This document shows positions 36,541 through 46,967 of a stretch of DNA of 64,000 nucleotides, one piece after another. The notes under the pieces were generated by a model. That model was not told the DNA's origin, did no database searches, and saw nothing but the letters and a program-made list of their open reading frames with translations. Both the position numbers and the translations under genes were made by a program. Position 1 is the stretch's first letter, and every line of letters starts with the position of its first letter. Origin of the DNA: an uncultured bacterium (lineage in GTDB: Bacteria > Bacillota > Clostridia > Lachnospirales > Lachnospiraceae); the NCBI GenBank assembly GCA_947574055.1, contig CANPIC010000002.1, forward strand, positions 1 to 64,000, read 5' to 3'.

Positions 36541-38883
36541 GATATGAGAAAGAACAGGGCAGGGAGACGGATTTTGGCACTGCTTCTGGCATTGCTGCTC
36601 GCTCTGGCCGTGACGGCCTGTGGAGGGACGGCGGCAAAAATCGAAGAAGGCGGGGCGGCGCAGGCCACACCACCAGATAGCGGGGAAGAGGGAGATAAGA
36701 CTGCAGAGGCAGAGGGACAAAACGCGCAGGGGCGATACAGAGAAGAAACGGTATGGGAGATGAAACTGGCAGACAATGCACAGGCGGGGCTCTCTGATGA
36801 GGGCGACTTTGTCTTTCTGAATTGTCCTACCAGTCAGATCCTCGTGTCCGGGGACGGCGGGTATACATGGGAAAATCGGGCGGATGAAGCCTTTACAGCT
36901 TTTACGGAGGAAAATTATGCGGTGGCCGCTGCATGCTCCGGTGATGGCAGGATAGCCATGGTTACCATGCATAGAGAGGCAGAGGATGGTGAGGAATGCA
37001 CATACCGGCTGTATCTGTATGATACAGACCGGACCGTACGGGAAATTCCTTTCACACCTCCGGAGCCAGGCAGCAGGCCCGCCGCTCTGCTCTTTGACGA
37101 GAGTGGCCGGCTGTATGTAAGCACAAGTGGCAGTTACGCCGTTTTTGAGGTTTCCGTTACGGATGGCAGTGCCAGGAAGCTGGCTGATGTTCCCGGTATG
37201 GTGCAGACAATGGACTGCACGGGCAGCACGCTTATGTGGGCCACAGGTTCTACGGTATATTTCTATGATTTGGAGACGGGGAGCCTGACAGAAGATCCGA
37301 TGCTGAATGATTTTATCAGGGAAACTTATGGCAATATGGAATGGTTTGGCGGCGGTTTTCACGCTCTGCCTTTTCTGGGCGGGGACGATGTGGTATACCT
37401 TGCGGGGGAGCAGGGACTGCACCGCCATGTGATCGGGGGCAGCACGATGGAACAGCTGATCGAAGGCTCTCTTTCTTCGTTTGGCGATCCTTCTCATAGC
37501 ATTATGGCCATGCAAAGAAACGGAGAATCCGGCTTTCTGGCCCTGTTTGGCGACGGCAAAATTGTCATGTTTACTTACGATGCATCCGCGGCCTGCGTAC
37601 CGGCTGGTGAAGTGACTGTCTACAGCCTGTATGCGGATGATAACATCAAACAGACGATATCCACATTCCAGGCGGCCTGGCCAGATCTGTATGTGCATTA
37701 TGAGGTGGGTATGGAAGAAAGCGGAGTGACCAGGGAAGATGCACTGAAAAAGCTAAACACCAGACTGCTGGCCGGGGAAGGGCCTGATGTGCTGATTCTG
37801 GATGGTATGGATATTGCGGCGTATGCAGAAAAAGGCGTTCTGGCCGATCTGTCCGGTCTTGCAGAGGAGATCGGGCAAAAGGAGGGCCTGTTTGAGAACC
37901 TGCTACAACCTTTTTATCAGGGAGAGCGTCTTTGCGCTTTGCCGGCCGGATTTGGGATACCGGTGATCGCCGGCCGCGCGGACTGTATCAGTGGAGTCTG
38001 TGATTACGAGACTTTTGCCGATCTGGTGACGGCAGCAAGAGAAGAGAACCCACAGACTGATCTGCTCAGTGTCTGTTCCGGGAGCGGGATGATCAGACGT
38101 CTGCTCCCTGTCTGCGCACCGTCCTGGAAAACCGCAGATGGCAGTACGGATCTGCAACGGATCAGAGAATTTCTGGAACAGACAAAACGGATCTATGATG
38201 CCCAGATGAATGGCACGCCGCAGACAATGATCGAGATGTATCGCCAGGGTATGGAAAAGAGCGGTGAGTTTAGCGAAGAGAGTCTTTATTTTAAAGGCCT
38301 TTCCCTGAATAACTATTATTTAGGGGAGTGTAGTTTCGGGTTTGGGGAGATGCTTTGGCGTGACAATTATCTGGAGCTGCTTTCCGCACCGGGCATCAAA
38401 GGATTAGAAGATACGATCTGGCAGGAGATGGAAGGACAGAGTGACCATGTGTATCATCCCCTGACCATAGCCGCTGTCAATAGCGGTGCTCAGAACCCGG
38501 ACGGTGCCAAAGAACTACTGCGCACGATGAGCAGTCAGGCAGTCCAGGATGTACTGCCGGTCGGATTCCCCATCAACAGAAAGGCTCTGGCCGCACAGTT
38601 TGCGTATGAGGAAAGCAGTCTGGGCGAAGATGGCGGCCTGCAATATATCGGGATGTCCACACCGGATGGCATCTATTTTGAACACACAATCTACCCTGCA
38701 TCCCCGCAAGCGGTCAGGGATCTGGAAAAACGGATCGAAGGATTGAATACTCCTTATCTTTGCGACGCTGTACTGGAGCAGGCAGTGACACAGCAGGGGG
38801 CGAGGTATCTGAGCGGGGAACTGGATTTGGAAACAGCCATCAAGGCTATTGACAGCGCCGTATCGATTTATATGGCTGAGTAG
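36541..38883 (+). CDS. Lipoprotein: N-terminal propeller-like region plus ABC solute-binding domain
   Basis: Lipobox LAVTAC; extracellular solute-binding pattern VTVYSLYADDNIKQTISTFQAAWPDLYVHYE...LLAGEGPDVLILDGMDIAAYAEKGVLADLS. Confidence 0.8.
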   Translation, partial: DMRKNRAGRRILALLLALLLALAVTACGGTAAKIEEGGAAQATPPDSGEEGDKTAEAEGQNAQGRYREETVWEMKLADNAQAGLSDEGDFVFLNCPTSQILVSGDGGYTWENRADEAFTAFTEENYAVAAACSGDGRIAMVTMHREAEDGEECTYRLYLYDTDRTVREIPFTPPEPGSRPAALLFDESGRLYVSTSGSYAVFEVSVTDGSARKLADVPGMVQTMDCTGSTLMWATGSTVYFYDLETGSLTEDPMLNDFIRETYGNMEWFGGGFHALPFLGGDDVVYLAGEQGLHRHVIGGSTMEQLIEGSLSSFGDPSHSIMAMQRNGESGFLALFGDGKIVMFTYDASAACVPAGEVTVYSLYADDNIKQTISTFQAAWPDLYVHYEVGMEESGVTREDALKKLNTRLLAGEGPDVLILDGMDIAAYAEKGVLADLSGLAEEIGQKEGLFENLLQPFYQGERLCALPAGFGIPVIAGRADCISGVCDYETFADLVTAAREENPQTDLLSVCSGSGMIRRLLPVCAPSWKTADGSTDLQRIREFLEQTKRIYDAQMNGTPQTMIEMYRQGMEKSGEFSEESLYFKGLSLNNYYLGECSFGFGEMLWRDNYLELLSAPGIKGLEDTIWQEMEGQSDHVYHPLTIAAVNSGAQNPDGAKELLRTMSSQAVQDVLPVGFPINRKALAAQFAYEESSLGEDGGLQYIGMSTPDGIYFEHTIYPASPQAVRDLEKRIEGLNTPYLCDAVLEQAVTQQGARYLSGELDLETAIKAIDSAVSIYMAE

Positions 38884-39661
38884 TATGCGCGGAAGAAAAA
38901 GGAAAGAAAGCCGATATTTTCTGGGATTTCTTGTCAGCAGTCTCACAGGGGTGGCAGTCTTTGTCCTGCTCCCCTTCGGGGATGTGGTAAGAAGATCATT
39001 TCTGACAGTAATGTCAGGAGAATACGTAGGACTGAACAATTACAGGGCTGTCCTGCATAACCAGGCCTTTCGACTGGCAGTGAAAAATACCATATGTTTC
39101 TCAGTTACGGCCATTGTGCTGGTAACGGGGCTGGGGCTGGCGGCAGCGCTCCTGCTCAGCAGGCTGCAAAGGATCCGTCTGATCAAGAGCCTGTATCTTT
39201 TTCCACTGGCGATCCCTGCGGCGGCAGTGGTGATTGTCTGGCATATGTTCTTTTATCGCAGGGATTTTGGCAGCCTGACAGCCGCTTATCTGTGGAAATA
39301 CAGTGGCTATACCATTGTGCTGTGGCTGGCGGGCATTGCCGCCATTTCGCGACAACTGACAGAAGCGGCCAGGGTGGACGGTGCGGACAGGCTGCAGGTC
39401 TTTTTGTTTGTGGAACTTCCCTGTCTGCGGGGCAGCCTGTATACGATTATCATTCTTTCTTTTTTAAATTCCCTGAAGATATACAGGGAGGTGTATCTGG
39501 CAGCCGGTGCCTATCCGGGAGAAGATATTTATATGCTGCAGCATCTTTTCCATAACTGGTATGTCAGTCTGGAATTTGACAAAATGGCGGCGGCAACCGT
39601 ACTCACGGCGGGGGCATTGCTTGGTGCCTTACTGTTTTTTCCGGCTCTGTGGCGGAAATAA
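38884..39661 (+). CDS. ABC sugar-type permease (MalF-like)
   Basis: TM protein with EAARVDGADRLQVFLFVELP EAA loop. Confidence 0.88.
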
Positions 39662-40569
39662 AGGTGGGTTGGCGTCGTCTGACGGGGATACGAGCGATGA
39701 GGAAGCTAGGAAAAAAAGGGAGGGGCTTGCTGTACAGAGTGTTGGTGCGGTTTGTTTTTACGATTCTGGGTGTCCTGCTCTGTCTGCCTGTTTGTTTCAT
39801 GATAACGGGCTCTGTCATGGGGGAGGATGATCTGTTTGCGTATCTTTTACCGGTGTTTGAAGACAGGACGGGATTTGCAGGCTGGAAGCTGATTCCCACA
39901 TATCCTACGTTTGTGCATTACAAACGGCTGTTATTGTATGCGCCGGAGTTTTTTGTGCTGTTTTGGAATGTGGTCAAACTGACCGTGCTGATTCTGGCGG
40001 GACAGATGGCAGTGGGGGTACCGGCAGCCTGGGCGTTTGCCGTCTACCGTGTGCGGGGCAGAAGATTTTTGTTTGCGGTCTATGTGGTGCTGATGTTGCT
40101 GCCATTCCAGGTGACTATGCTTTCGTCTTATCTGTCGCTGAGCCGACTGTCGCTGCTCAATACCCATTGGGCTGTCATACTCCCGGCTGTGTTTCATACC
40201 TTTCCGGTCTTTGTCATCTATGGGGGATTCCGGGATATCCCACGTTCCCTGATCGAAGCGGCCAGAATCGACGGTGCGGGCGAGGGCAGGATTTTTGTCA
40301 CGCTCGGGCTGGGTCTTGGCAGGAGTGGCATGATGTCTGCGCTGGTGCTGGGATTTTTAGATTACTGGAATATGTTGGAACAGCCCTATGCGTTTTTGGA
40401 AGACCGTTCTTTATGGCCATTGTCACTGTATCTGCCGGAGATTGCATGGCAGGAGGCGGGGTTTGCCTTTGCCGCTTCCCTGGTGATGCTGCTTCCCGCC
40501 GGCTTCGTGTTTGCTATGGGACAGGATTATCTTGAACAGGGAATTGTCTATTCCGGTATCAAAGGCTGA
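39649..40569 (+). CDS. ABC sugar-type permease (MalG-like)
   Basis: EAARIDGAGEGRIFVTLGLG EAA loop; TM helices; start may be 39697. Confidence 0.88.
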   Translation: MAEIKVGWRRLTGIRAMRKLGKKGRGLLYRVLVRFVFTILGVLLCLPVCFMITGSVMGEDDLFAYLLPVFEDRTGFAGWKLIPTYPTFVHYKRLLLYAPEFFVLFWNVVKLTVLILAGQMAVGVPAAWAFAVYRVRGRRFLFAVYVVLMLLPFQVTMLSSYLSLSRLSLLNTHWAVILPAVFHTFPVFVIYGGFRDIPRSLIEAARIDGAGEGRIFVTLGLGLGRSGMMSALVLGFLDYWNMLEQPYAFLEDRSLWPLSLYLPEIAWQEAGFAFAASLVMLLPAGFVFAMGQDYLEQGIVYSGIKG

Positions 40570-40609
40570 CCGCAAAAGACCGGGCTGACAGGGGAGGTAT
40601 CTGGATAAA

Positions 40610-42298
40610 ATGGAAAGAGGAGAAAATACGGCCCAGTGGCAGAAGATGGGCAGATGGGGGATCTGTCTGCTGCTGTTTCTGGCATTTATGTGGATCTGTA
40701 CGATACTCTCTAAGAGCATCTATGTGTCTGCACTGCCGCGGGTACAGGCGCAGACGATGGAGGAAAAATTCATCGAACATATAATAGAGGTGCAGGGAAT
40801 CATTGAGGCCGGGGGCAACCGGGCCGTGCATACACTGCCGGGACTGCGTGTGGAGAGCCTCTGTGTACAGGAGGGGGAACGGGTGGAGAGCGGCAGTCTG
40901 CTTTTGACCATTGACCTTGGTGACCTGGCATCCCTGATTGAAACAAAGGAAGCCCAACTGACAAGGCAGAGGCTTGACCTGTCAGACAGACAGGCCCGGC
41001 AGCTGCGCGGTTCTCTGGAGCGGGAAGTGGCGGTTCTCTGGGCTACGGAAGATTATGAGGCGGCGGACCGGGACGCCGCTTTGGCGGTGCAGCGTGCCCG
41101 GGAAGCACTGGAACGGGCCGAAAAAGATCTGGAAGCACATCTGGCGCAGGAAGTGCCCAGAACGGATGACAGTGAGCGGGAAGAGGCGTGGGACGCCTAT
41201 CATGACTGGAAGGATAAGAGATATGATATGGAAGATAAGATCAGAGAGAAGGAGCGGGAAATCGCATCTCTGACGGCAGACTGGAAAGAACTTGATGAAA
41301 AGATCAGGCAGGCGGAGGCGGAAGGGGCAGAGCAGGGGATGCAGGAGACGGAAGGATCCGCACAGGAGCAGGCCCGTGATGAAGCGGAGCGTGCGCTGAA
41401 GCAGGCCGAAAAAGAACTGCAAAGTCTGCAGGACAGACATACGCAGCACGAAAGGGCTGCTGTTGAAAGGCCGGACTATACCACAGAAGAAGCAGAATAT
41501 GACAACTGGCAGGCAAAAAAGGAAGAATTGGAAGATGCCCTGCGGGAAGCCAAAGAGGCACTGGAAGATGCAGACTGTGCCAGGGAACATATCCTCAGGG
41601 AGAAAATGCGGGAGATTGCCTCCGCGCAGCTTGAACCGGTACCCGACTCCGGGATCACAGTCTGCGAACTGGAAATCCAACTTCTGGAAAAAGAACTGCA
41701 TGACCTGTATGCGCTGCGCGAAGCAGGGGGAAAGATATGGGCCGAAAACGGCGGTTTTGTATCCCAAATACAAATACAGACAGGAGAGCGCACCGGGGAC
41801 AGTGCGGCTCTGCTGCTGACAGATGAGAACAGACCCTGTCAGTTTACAGGCAGCATAACGAAAGAAGAGGGCAGATATTTGCATCGCGGCGACAGGGTGG
41901 AACTGAAACTCGGCACTGCCAGACTGGAAGTCACTGCCGATTATCTGACAGAAAATGCATCCGGGGGATATGATATCGTCTGCCGTCTGCCGGAGGGGGT
42001 GGGGTATCCGGGCATGGGTGGTACCATCCGCAGGGCTGTACAGGGAGAAGCGTATCAGACTGTCATACCAGTGGAAGCTGTTGTCACCGAAAAGGAGTCC
42101 TGCTATGTCTATACCCTGCATGAAAAGAGCGGTATTCTCGGTCCGGAGCTATATGTGGAAAAGATAAAAGTACGGGTGCTTGATCAGAATGAAACATTCG
42201 CGGCCCTTGTGCCGGGCAGTCTCAGCGCGGACACCAGGATTGTCACCTTTACCTCCAAAGAACTCAAACAAGGGGAGACTGTGCGCGAGGGAAAGTGA
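40610..42298 (+). CDS. HlyD-like membrane-fusion protein with long coiled coil
   Basis: N-terminal TM; GLRVESLCVQEGERVESGSLLLTIDLGDLASLI lipoyl-like motif; ~300 aa Glu/Lys/Arg-rich coiled coil. Confidence 0.75.
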   Translation: MERGENTAQWQKMGRWGICLLLFLAFMWICTILSKSIYVSALPRVQAQTMEEKFIEHIIEVQGIIEAGGNRAVHTLPGLRVESLCVQEGERVESGSLLLTIDLGDLASLIETKEAQLTRQRLDLSDRQARQLRGSLEREVAVLWATEDYEAADRDAALAVQRAREALERAEKDLEAHLAQEVPRTDDSEREEAWDAYHDWKDKRYDMEDKIREKEREIASLTADWKELDEKIRQAEAEGAEQGMQETEGSAQEQARDEAERALKQAEKELQSLQDRHTQHERAAVERPDYTTEEAEYDNWQAKKEELEDALREAKEALEDADCAREHILREKMREIASAQLEPVPDSGITVCELEIQLLEKELHDLYALREAGGKIWAENGGFVSQIQIQTGERTGDSAALLLTDENRPCQFTGSITKEEGRYLHRGDRVELKLGTARLEVTADYLTENASGGYDIVCRLPEGVGYPGMGGTIRRAVQGEAYQTVIPVEAVVTEKESCYVYTLHEKSGILGPELYVEKIKVRVLDQNETFAALVPGSLSADTRIVTFTSKELKQGETVREGK

Positions 42299-42423
42299 AA
42301 TGTACGCGGCACACAGAGAGAAGAATCTGTCCGAAAAAGAACTTGTGTTCGTATATCGGATATGGTATGATGGCTGTACAGACACAGGATCAGTTATATG
42401 TTGGGAAGAGGAGGCAGATAAGA

Positions 42424-42981
42424 ATGGGATTATTTTTACAGACAGCAGTGATACCGGATTGTACGGAGACAATGGCGAGAGAAGCTCTGGAGCGGGTGGC
42501 CCGTCGGCAGCCGTCAAATGAATGTGACATGGAACTGCATCCGGATGCGTGCAGATTTGCGGTGCATGGCACGGGCGTGAGTATCCTGTTTGAAGAAGAC
42601 TTTGCCGGCTTTGAGGATATAGCAGGTACCCTGTCGACGGAGACAGGCCGTCCGGTGCTGCTTTTGTATATTTATGATGGAGATTTCTGGGGGTATTTCC
42701 TTTGTGATAAGGGCGAGGTCGTGGATGCCTTCAGTCCCATGCCGGATTACTTTGACGAAATATCGGAGGAAATGCAGGAGCAGATGAAGGGAAACGCCGC
42801 GCTGATTGCACAATATTTCCATGTCGAGGTATCTTCCATTGACAGATACCTGATCTTCTGGACGGAGGATGTATTTGAGGAAGAGGAAAAGAAAGCCTAC
42901 GAAGACGATGAATTTGTCATTGGAGAGGACTGGCAGATGGCAGATTTCATGAGAAAACTGGGATATCCTTATGAATGGTGA
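42424..42981 (+). CDS. Hypothetical protein
   Basis: ORF with RBS GGGAAGAGGAGG; MGLFLQTAVIPDCTETMAREALERVARRQ. Confidence 0.7.
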   Translation: MGLFLQTAVIPDCTETMAREALERVARRQPSNECDMELHPDACRFAVHGTGVSILFEEDFAGFEDIAGTLSTETGRPVLLLYIYDGDFWGYFLCDKGEVVDAFSPMPDYFDEISEEMQEQMKGNAALIAQYFHVEVSSIDRYLIFWTEDVFEEEEKKAYEDDEFVIGEDWQMADFMRKLGYPYEW

Positions 42982-43122
42982 CAGTGACAGACAAAGACCG
43001 GTGCTGTGCACGTAAGCGGTTCCGATATTGTATTTCCTTTCCGGATCATGTATAATTATAAAGACATGTCTAATTTGCAGAGGGAATGTCCAATTACAGG
43101 AACAGGAGAGGGGATCAGGATC

Positions 43123-44316
43123 ATGACAGAAATACACGGTTACGGCAGGAGGACACGGAGAGCCGCGGGCACGGCTGCGGCGACAGCACTTTTAACGGCG
43201 CTGTTGTGCAGTATGCCGCTGACGGCGCATGCCGAAGAAGTACCTTACGGTGTACCCTATGGAACGACGATCGGAGAATTAAAAGCGGCAATCCCGGCGC
43301 AGCGTCTGATCATAAAGGTACAGGGATATACATTTGAGAAGATGATGGCAGAACTGGGAGAGACTGCCGTCGTGGTACAGGATAACGGGGACGGTACGAG
43401 ACTGTGTCATATTCCTGATACGTCGCAGCTGGATTCTTTTGTGGCAGATATCAATGCGGCTCTGGCAGGAGTGCCGACAGAGGACGGGGCATTTTATTAT
43501 TATGATACAGCCACCAATTCCATACAGACGTATCCCGGGGTGTCCTATTATCAGATCAATGCGGCGGGAAAAGAGCGTATTTATGTGACTCTGCTGCAGA
43601 TCCTGGCAGGCAGTGGCATCGAGGATCAGACGGTGGAGCTGGGAGAAGCAGATGTGGAACTGACAAACGGTGAGATACCACAAGAAATTGCGCTGAACAA
43701 ATATTCCCTGGAAGGAAGCTGTACCACCAGTTTCCGGGGCAGTTCTTCCAACCGGATTCAGAATATCCGGGTGGCTTCCGGCAACCTCAATCAGACTGTA
43801 CTCTATCCCGGGGAAGTGATCTCCATGAACCGGGCGTTTCTGCCCAGAACATATGCCAACGGTTACCGGGAAGCGGGTGCCTATTCAGGTGGTAAAGTGG
43901 TTCCGGCGATAGGCGGCGGCATCTGTCAGGTCAGTTCCACGGTGTACAATGCGGTGATGAACAGCGGCCTCACCGTGCTGGAGCGGCATGCGCACAGTAT
44001 GCCGGTCAGCTACCTGCCGCTTGGGATGGACGCGGCGATCGCCAGTGGCAGCAAAGATCTGAGAGTACGCAATGACTATCCGTTCCCTGTCTTGTTTGAG
44101 GCCTATACGGAAGGAAAGAATCTGACGGTCAATGTCTATACCAACGAGCTTATGACGGCAGGCACATCCTACAGGCTGCATGCGGTGAGAAAAGGCGGAC
44201 TGGCCGCAGCTGCTTATCTCGAAGTGACAGTAGACGGTGTGGTGACTGAGGACAGGTCTCTGGGAACTTCCAGGTACAGCCCCATGCGTAAAGACAACGG
44301 TGCGGAAGAAGACTGA
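43123..44316 (+). CDS. VanW-family protein, secreted
   Basis: Signal peptide; GGGICQVSSTVYNAVMNSGLTVLERHAHSMPVSYLPLGMDAAIASGSKDLRVRNDYPFPVLF. Confidence 0.92.
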   Translation: MTEIHGYGRRTRRAAGTAAATALLTALLCSMPLTAHAEEVPYGVPYGTTIGELKAAIPAQRLIIKVQGYTFEKMMAELGETAVVVQDNGDGTRLCHIPDTSQLDSFVADINAALAGVPTEDGAFYYYDTATNSIQTYPGVSYYQINAAGKERIYVTLLQILAGSGIEDQTVELGEADVELTNGEIPQEIALNKYSLEGSCTTSFRGSSSNRIQNIRVASGNLNQTVLYPGEVISMNRAFLPRTYANGYREAGAYSGGKVVPAIGGGICQVSSTVYNAVMNSGLTVLERHAHSMPVSYLPLGMDAAIASGSKDLRVRNDYPFPVLFEAYTEGKNLTVNVYTNELMTAGTSYRLHAVRKGGLAAAAYLEVTVDGVVTEDRSLGTSRYSPMRKDNGAEED

Positions 44317-44360
44317 AAAAAGGAGTCATAACCATTTGCTGCGCCTGCATATATTGCAGT

Positions 44361-44684
44361 ATGATCAGGAAGAATAAGCGCAATCACAACAACAGAGCCG
44401 TCAGAGACGGAGTAAATGAGCCTGTTACCAGAAAAGAACAGGTGGTGGATTCTCTGAAGCTCCCAAAAGATCTGCTTTTGGGAGCTTCTATTGTCACACT
44501 GACAGGAAACAGAGAAGCCTGGATCGAAAATTATAAAGGCATCATAGAATACTGCGATACGTTTGTACTTTTGCAGGGCAAGACCTGTCAGATCTGTATT
44601 TCAGGCAAGGGGCTGTCCATTGATTATTATACCAATGAGGATATGAAGATCAGCGGATGCATTGAATGTGTGAAATATGAATGA
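44361..44684 (+). CDS. yqfC: Sporulation protein YqfC
   Basis: LKLPKDLLLGASIVTLTGNREAWIENYKGIIEYCDTFVLLQ; adjacent to yqfD. Confidence 0.88.
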   Translation: MIRKNKRNHNNRAVRDGVNEPVTRKEQVVDSLKLPKDLLLGASIVTLTGNREAWIENYKGIIEYCDTFVLLQGKTCQICISGKGLSIDYYTNEDMKISGCIECVKYE

Positions 44685-44699
44685 CGGGAGGCTGCTGCA

Positions 44700-45944
44700 A
44701 TGGAAAAGACCGTTCATTATCTGCGGGGATATGTGAGGATAAAGGTGTGGGGATACTCTCCGGAGCGCTTTATCAATCTGTGCGGAAATCGGGACATTCT
44801 TTTATGGGATATCGAAAATCACGGAACCTGTTATACGATGTGCATCAGTATCCGGGGATTTCTCAGTCTGAAACCAATCACACGAAAAACAAAGACAAGG
44901 GTAGCCATTTTGCAAAGATATGGCCTGCCCTTTTTTGTTCCCCGGATGAAAAAACGCAGCATCTTTGTGATTGGCCTTTTGGGATGTCTGCTCTTTCTCC
45001 ACGGTATGTCACGCTACGTATGGGCGATTGAGATTACGGGTAACAGCAGCCTGACTACGGATGTGTTGATGGATTTTCTGGAGGAGGGAGGGATCGCCTG
45101 CGGCAGCAGAAAGAAAGATCTGGATATAGATGCGCTGGAAAAGGCGATCCGGCGGGAATTTGACGTAGTCACATGGACTTCGGCCCGTCTGGACGGGACA
45201 AAACTTGTCATCCAGATTAAGGAAAACAGCCGGGAGATACCGGAGACAGAAGAGACGGCGGAGCAGGGTATGGATCTGGAGGCCACAAAAAGCGGCCGCA
45301 TCGTGAGAATGGTTACAAGAAGCGGTGTCCCTTTGGTCGGTGTGGAGGATGAGGTGGAGGCAGGGGAGACCCTTGTCAGTGGTGCGGTGCCAGTATATGG
45401 AGAGGACGCTGCCATTAAGGATTATCTTTTCTGCCGTGCGGATGCCGACATTTATCTGGAGTGCGGATACCAGTATAAAGAGAAACTGCCTGTCGCCTAT
45501 CAGAGCAAGGTTTACACCGGCAGGGAGCACAGGATCCCCTACCTCAGAATCGGGGACCGGGAACTGCATTTTAATGTCAGGAACACGGAATTTTCCAGAA
45601 GCGACTGTGTGGTCAATGAGAACCGTCTGCAGCTGCTGAAGGATTTTTATCTGCCCGTTACGTATGGCGATTATTGTTACCGGGAATATACATTGTCAGA
45701 AAAAACATATACCAAAGAAGAAGCAAAGCGTATCTGTGAGGAAAAGCTGGAGCGTCTTATGAAAACTTTAGAGGAAAAAGGGGTAGAAATTATCCGAAAA
45801 GATGTTAAAATAGTAAAAGATTCTAAATATTATGTACTACAGGCTGATTTTACGGTAGTGGAAAAGACAGGGACACTTGTCAGTACAAAAACCGAGAGCC
45901 CGCATGAGGAAAACGGGTTGCAGGCGACAAAGGAGCAGCAATAG
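44700..45944 (+). CDS. yqfD: Sporulation protein YqfD
   Basis: GYVRIKVWGYSPERFINLC...TKTRVAILQRYGLPFFVPRMKKRSIF; synteny with yqfC/phoH. Confidence 0.9.
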   Translation: MEKTVHYLRGYVRIKVWGYSPERFINLCGNRDILLWDIENHGTCYTMCISIRGFLSLKPITRKTKTRVAILQRYGLPFFVPRMKKRSIFVIGLLGCLLFLHGMSRYVWAIEITGNSSLTTDVLMDFLEEGGIACGSRKKDLDIDALEKAIRREFDVVTWTSARLDGTKLVIQIKENSREIPETEETAEQGMDLEATKSGRIVRMVTRSGVPLVGVEDEVEAGETLVSGAVPVYGEDAAIKDYLFCRADADIYLECGYQYKEKLPVAYQSKVYTGREHRIPYLRIGDRELHFNVRNTEFSRSDCVVNENRLQLLKDFYLPVTYGDYCYREYTLSEKTYTKEEAKRICEEKLERLMKTLEEKGVEIIRKDVKIVKDSKYYVLQADFTVVEKTGTLVSTKTESPHEENGLQATKEQQ

Positions 45945-46967
45945 ATGGATGAATTTACGATCAGGCTGTCGCTTCCGGCAGAGCATATGCAGAATGTGTT
46001 CGGAGAATATGACAGCTATGTCAGAAAAATAGAAAAAGAACTGTCAGTTACCATTGTCAACCGGGACGACGGCATCAAGATCACAGGCCGGGAAGCGGAT
46101 GTCAATCAGGCAAGAAGCGTGCTGGAAAACCTTACCGCATTATCGAGGCGCGGAAATATCATACAGGAGCAGAATGTGGATTATACACTGGAGATGAGTT
46201 ATGCGCACCGGGAAGATGCGCTGGTGGAAATGGATGGTGAAGTGATCTGCCATACCACAGGCGGGAAACCGGTCAAGCCAAAGACACTGGGGCAGAAACA
46301 GTATGTGGACGCCATCAGAGACCATATGATTACGTTTGGCCTGGGGCCTGCCGGGACGGGAAAGACTTATCTGGCCATGGCGATGGCCATCACGGCATTT
46401 AAGAATGATCAGGTGGGACGGATCATTCTGACACGTCCTGCCATAGAAGCCGGGGAGAAGCTGGGATTTCTGCCCGGTGATCTGCAGAGCAAGGTAGATC
46501 CGTATCTGCGTCCCCTTTACGACGCCCTGTATCAGATTATGGGCGCGGAGAGTTTTGCCAGAAATACGGAAAAGGGGCTGATTGAGGTAGCGCCCCTGGC
46601 CTATATGCGGGGACGCACGCTGGATAACGCCTATATCATATTGGATGAGGCACAAAACACCACACCTGCCCAGATGAAGATGTTTCTGACGCGGATCGGA
46701 TTCGGGTCCAAGGTGGTTGTGACAGGAGATGCAACGCAGAAAGATCTCTCACCGGATGCACAGTCCGGTCTGGATGTGGCACTGCGGGTGCTTGGCAGTG
46801 TGGAGGATATCGCGTTTTGTCATCTGACAAGCAGCGATGTGGTGCGCCATCCGCTTGTGCAGAAGATTGTCAAGGCTTACGAGGCATATGAGTCAAAAGC
46901 CGCCCTGCGTCAGAAAAACAAAGGACAGAAGATGCGTCATGCAAAAGAGTATGGAAACAGAAGATAA
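45945..46967 (+). CDS. PhoH-family ATPase
   Basis: FGLGPAGTGKTYLAMAMAI Walker A; AYIILDEAQNTTPAQMKMFLTRIGFGSKVVVTGD. Confidence 0.95.
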   Translation: MDEFTIRLSLPAEHMQNVFGEYDSYVRKIEKELSVTIVNRDDGIKITGREADVNQARSVLENLTALSRRGNIIQEQNVDYTLEMSYAHREDALVEMDGEVICHTTGGKPVKPKTLGQKQYVDAIRDHMITFGLGPAGTGKTYLAMAMAITAFKNDQVGRIILTRPAIEAGEKLGFLPGDLQSKVDPYLRPLYDALYQIMGAESFARNTEKGLIEVAPLAYMRGRTLDNAYIILDEAQNTTPAQMKMFLTRIGFGSKVVVTGDATQKDLSPDAQSGLDVALRVLGSVEDIAFCHLTSSDVVRHPLVQKIVKAYEAYESKAALRQKNKGQKMRHAKEYGNRR

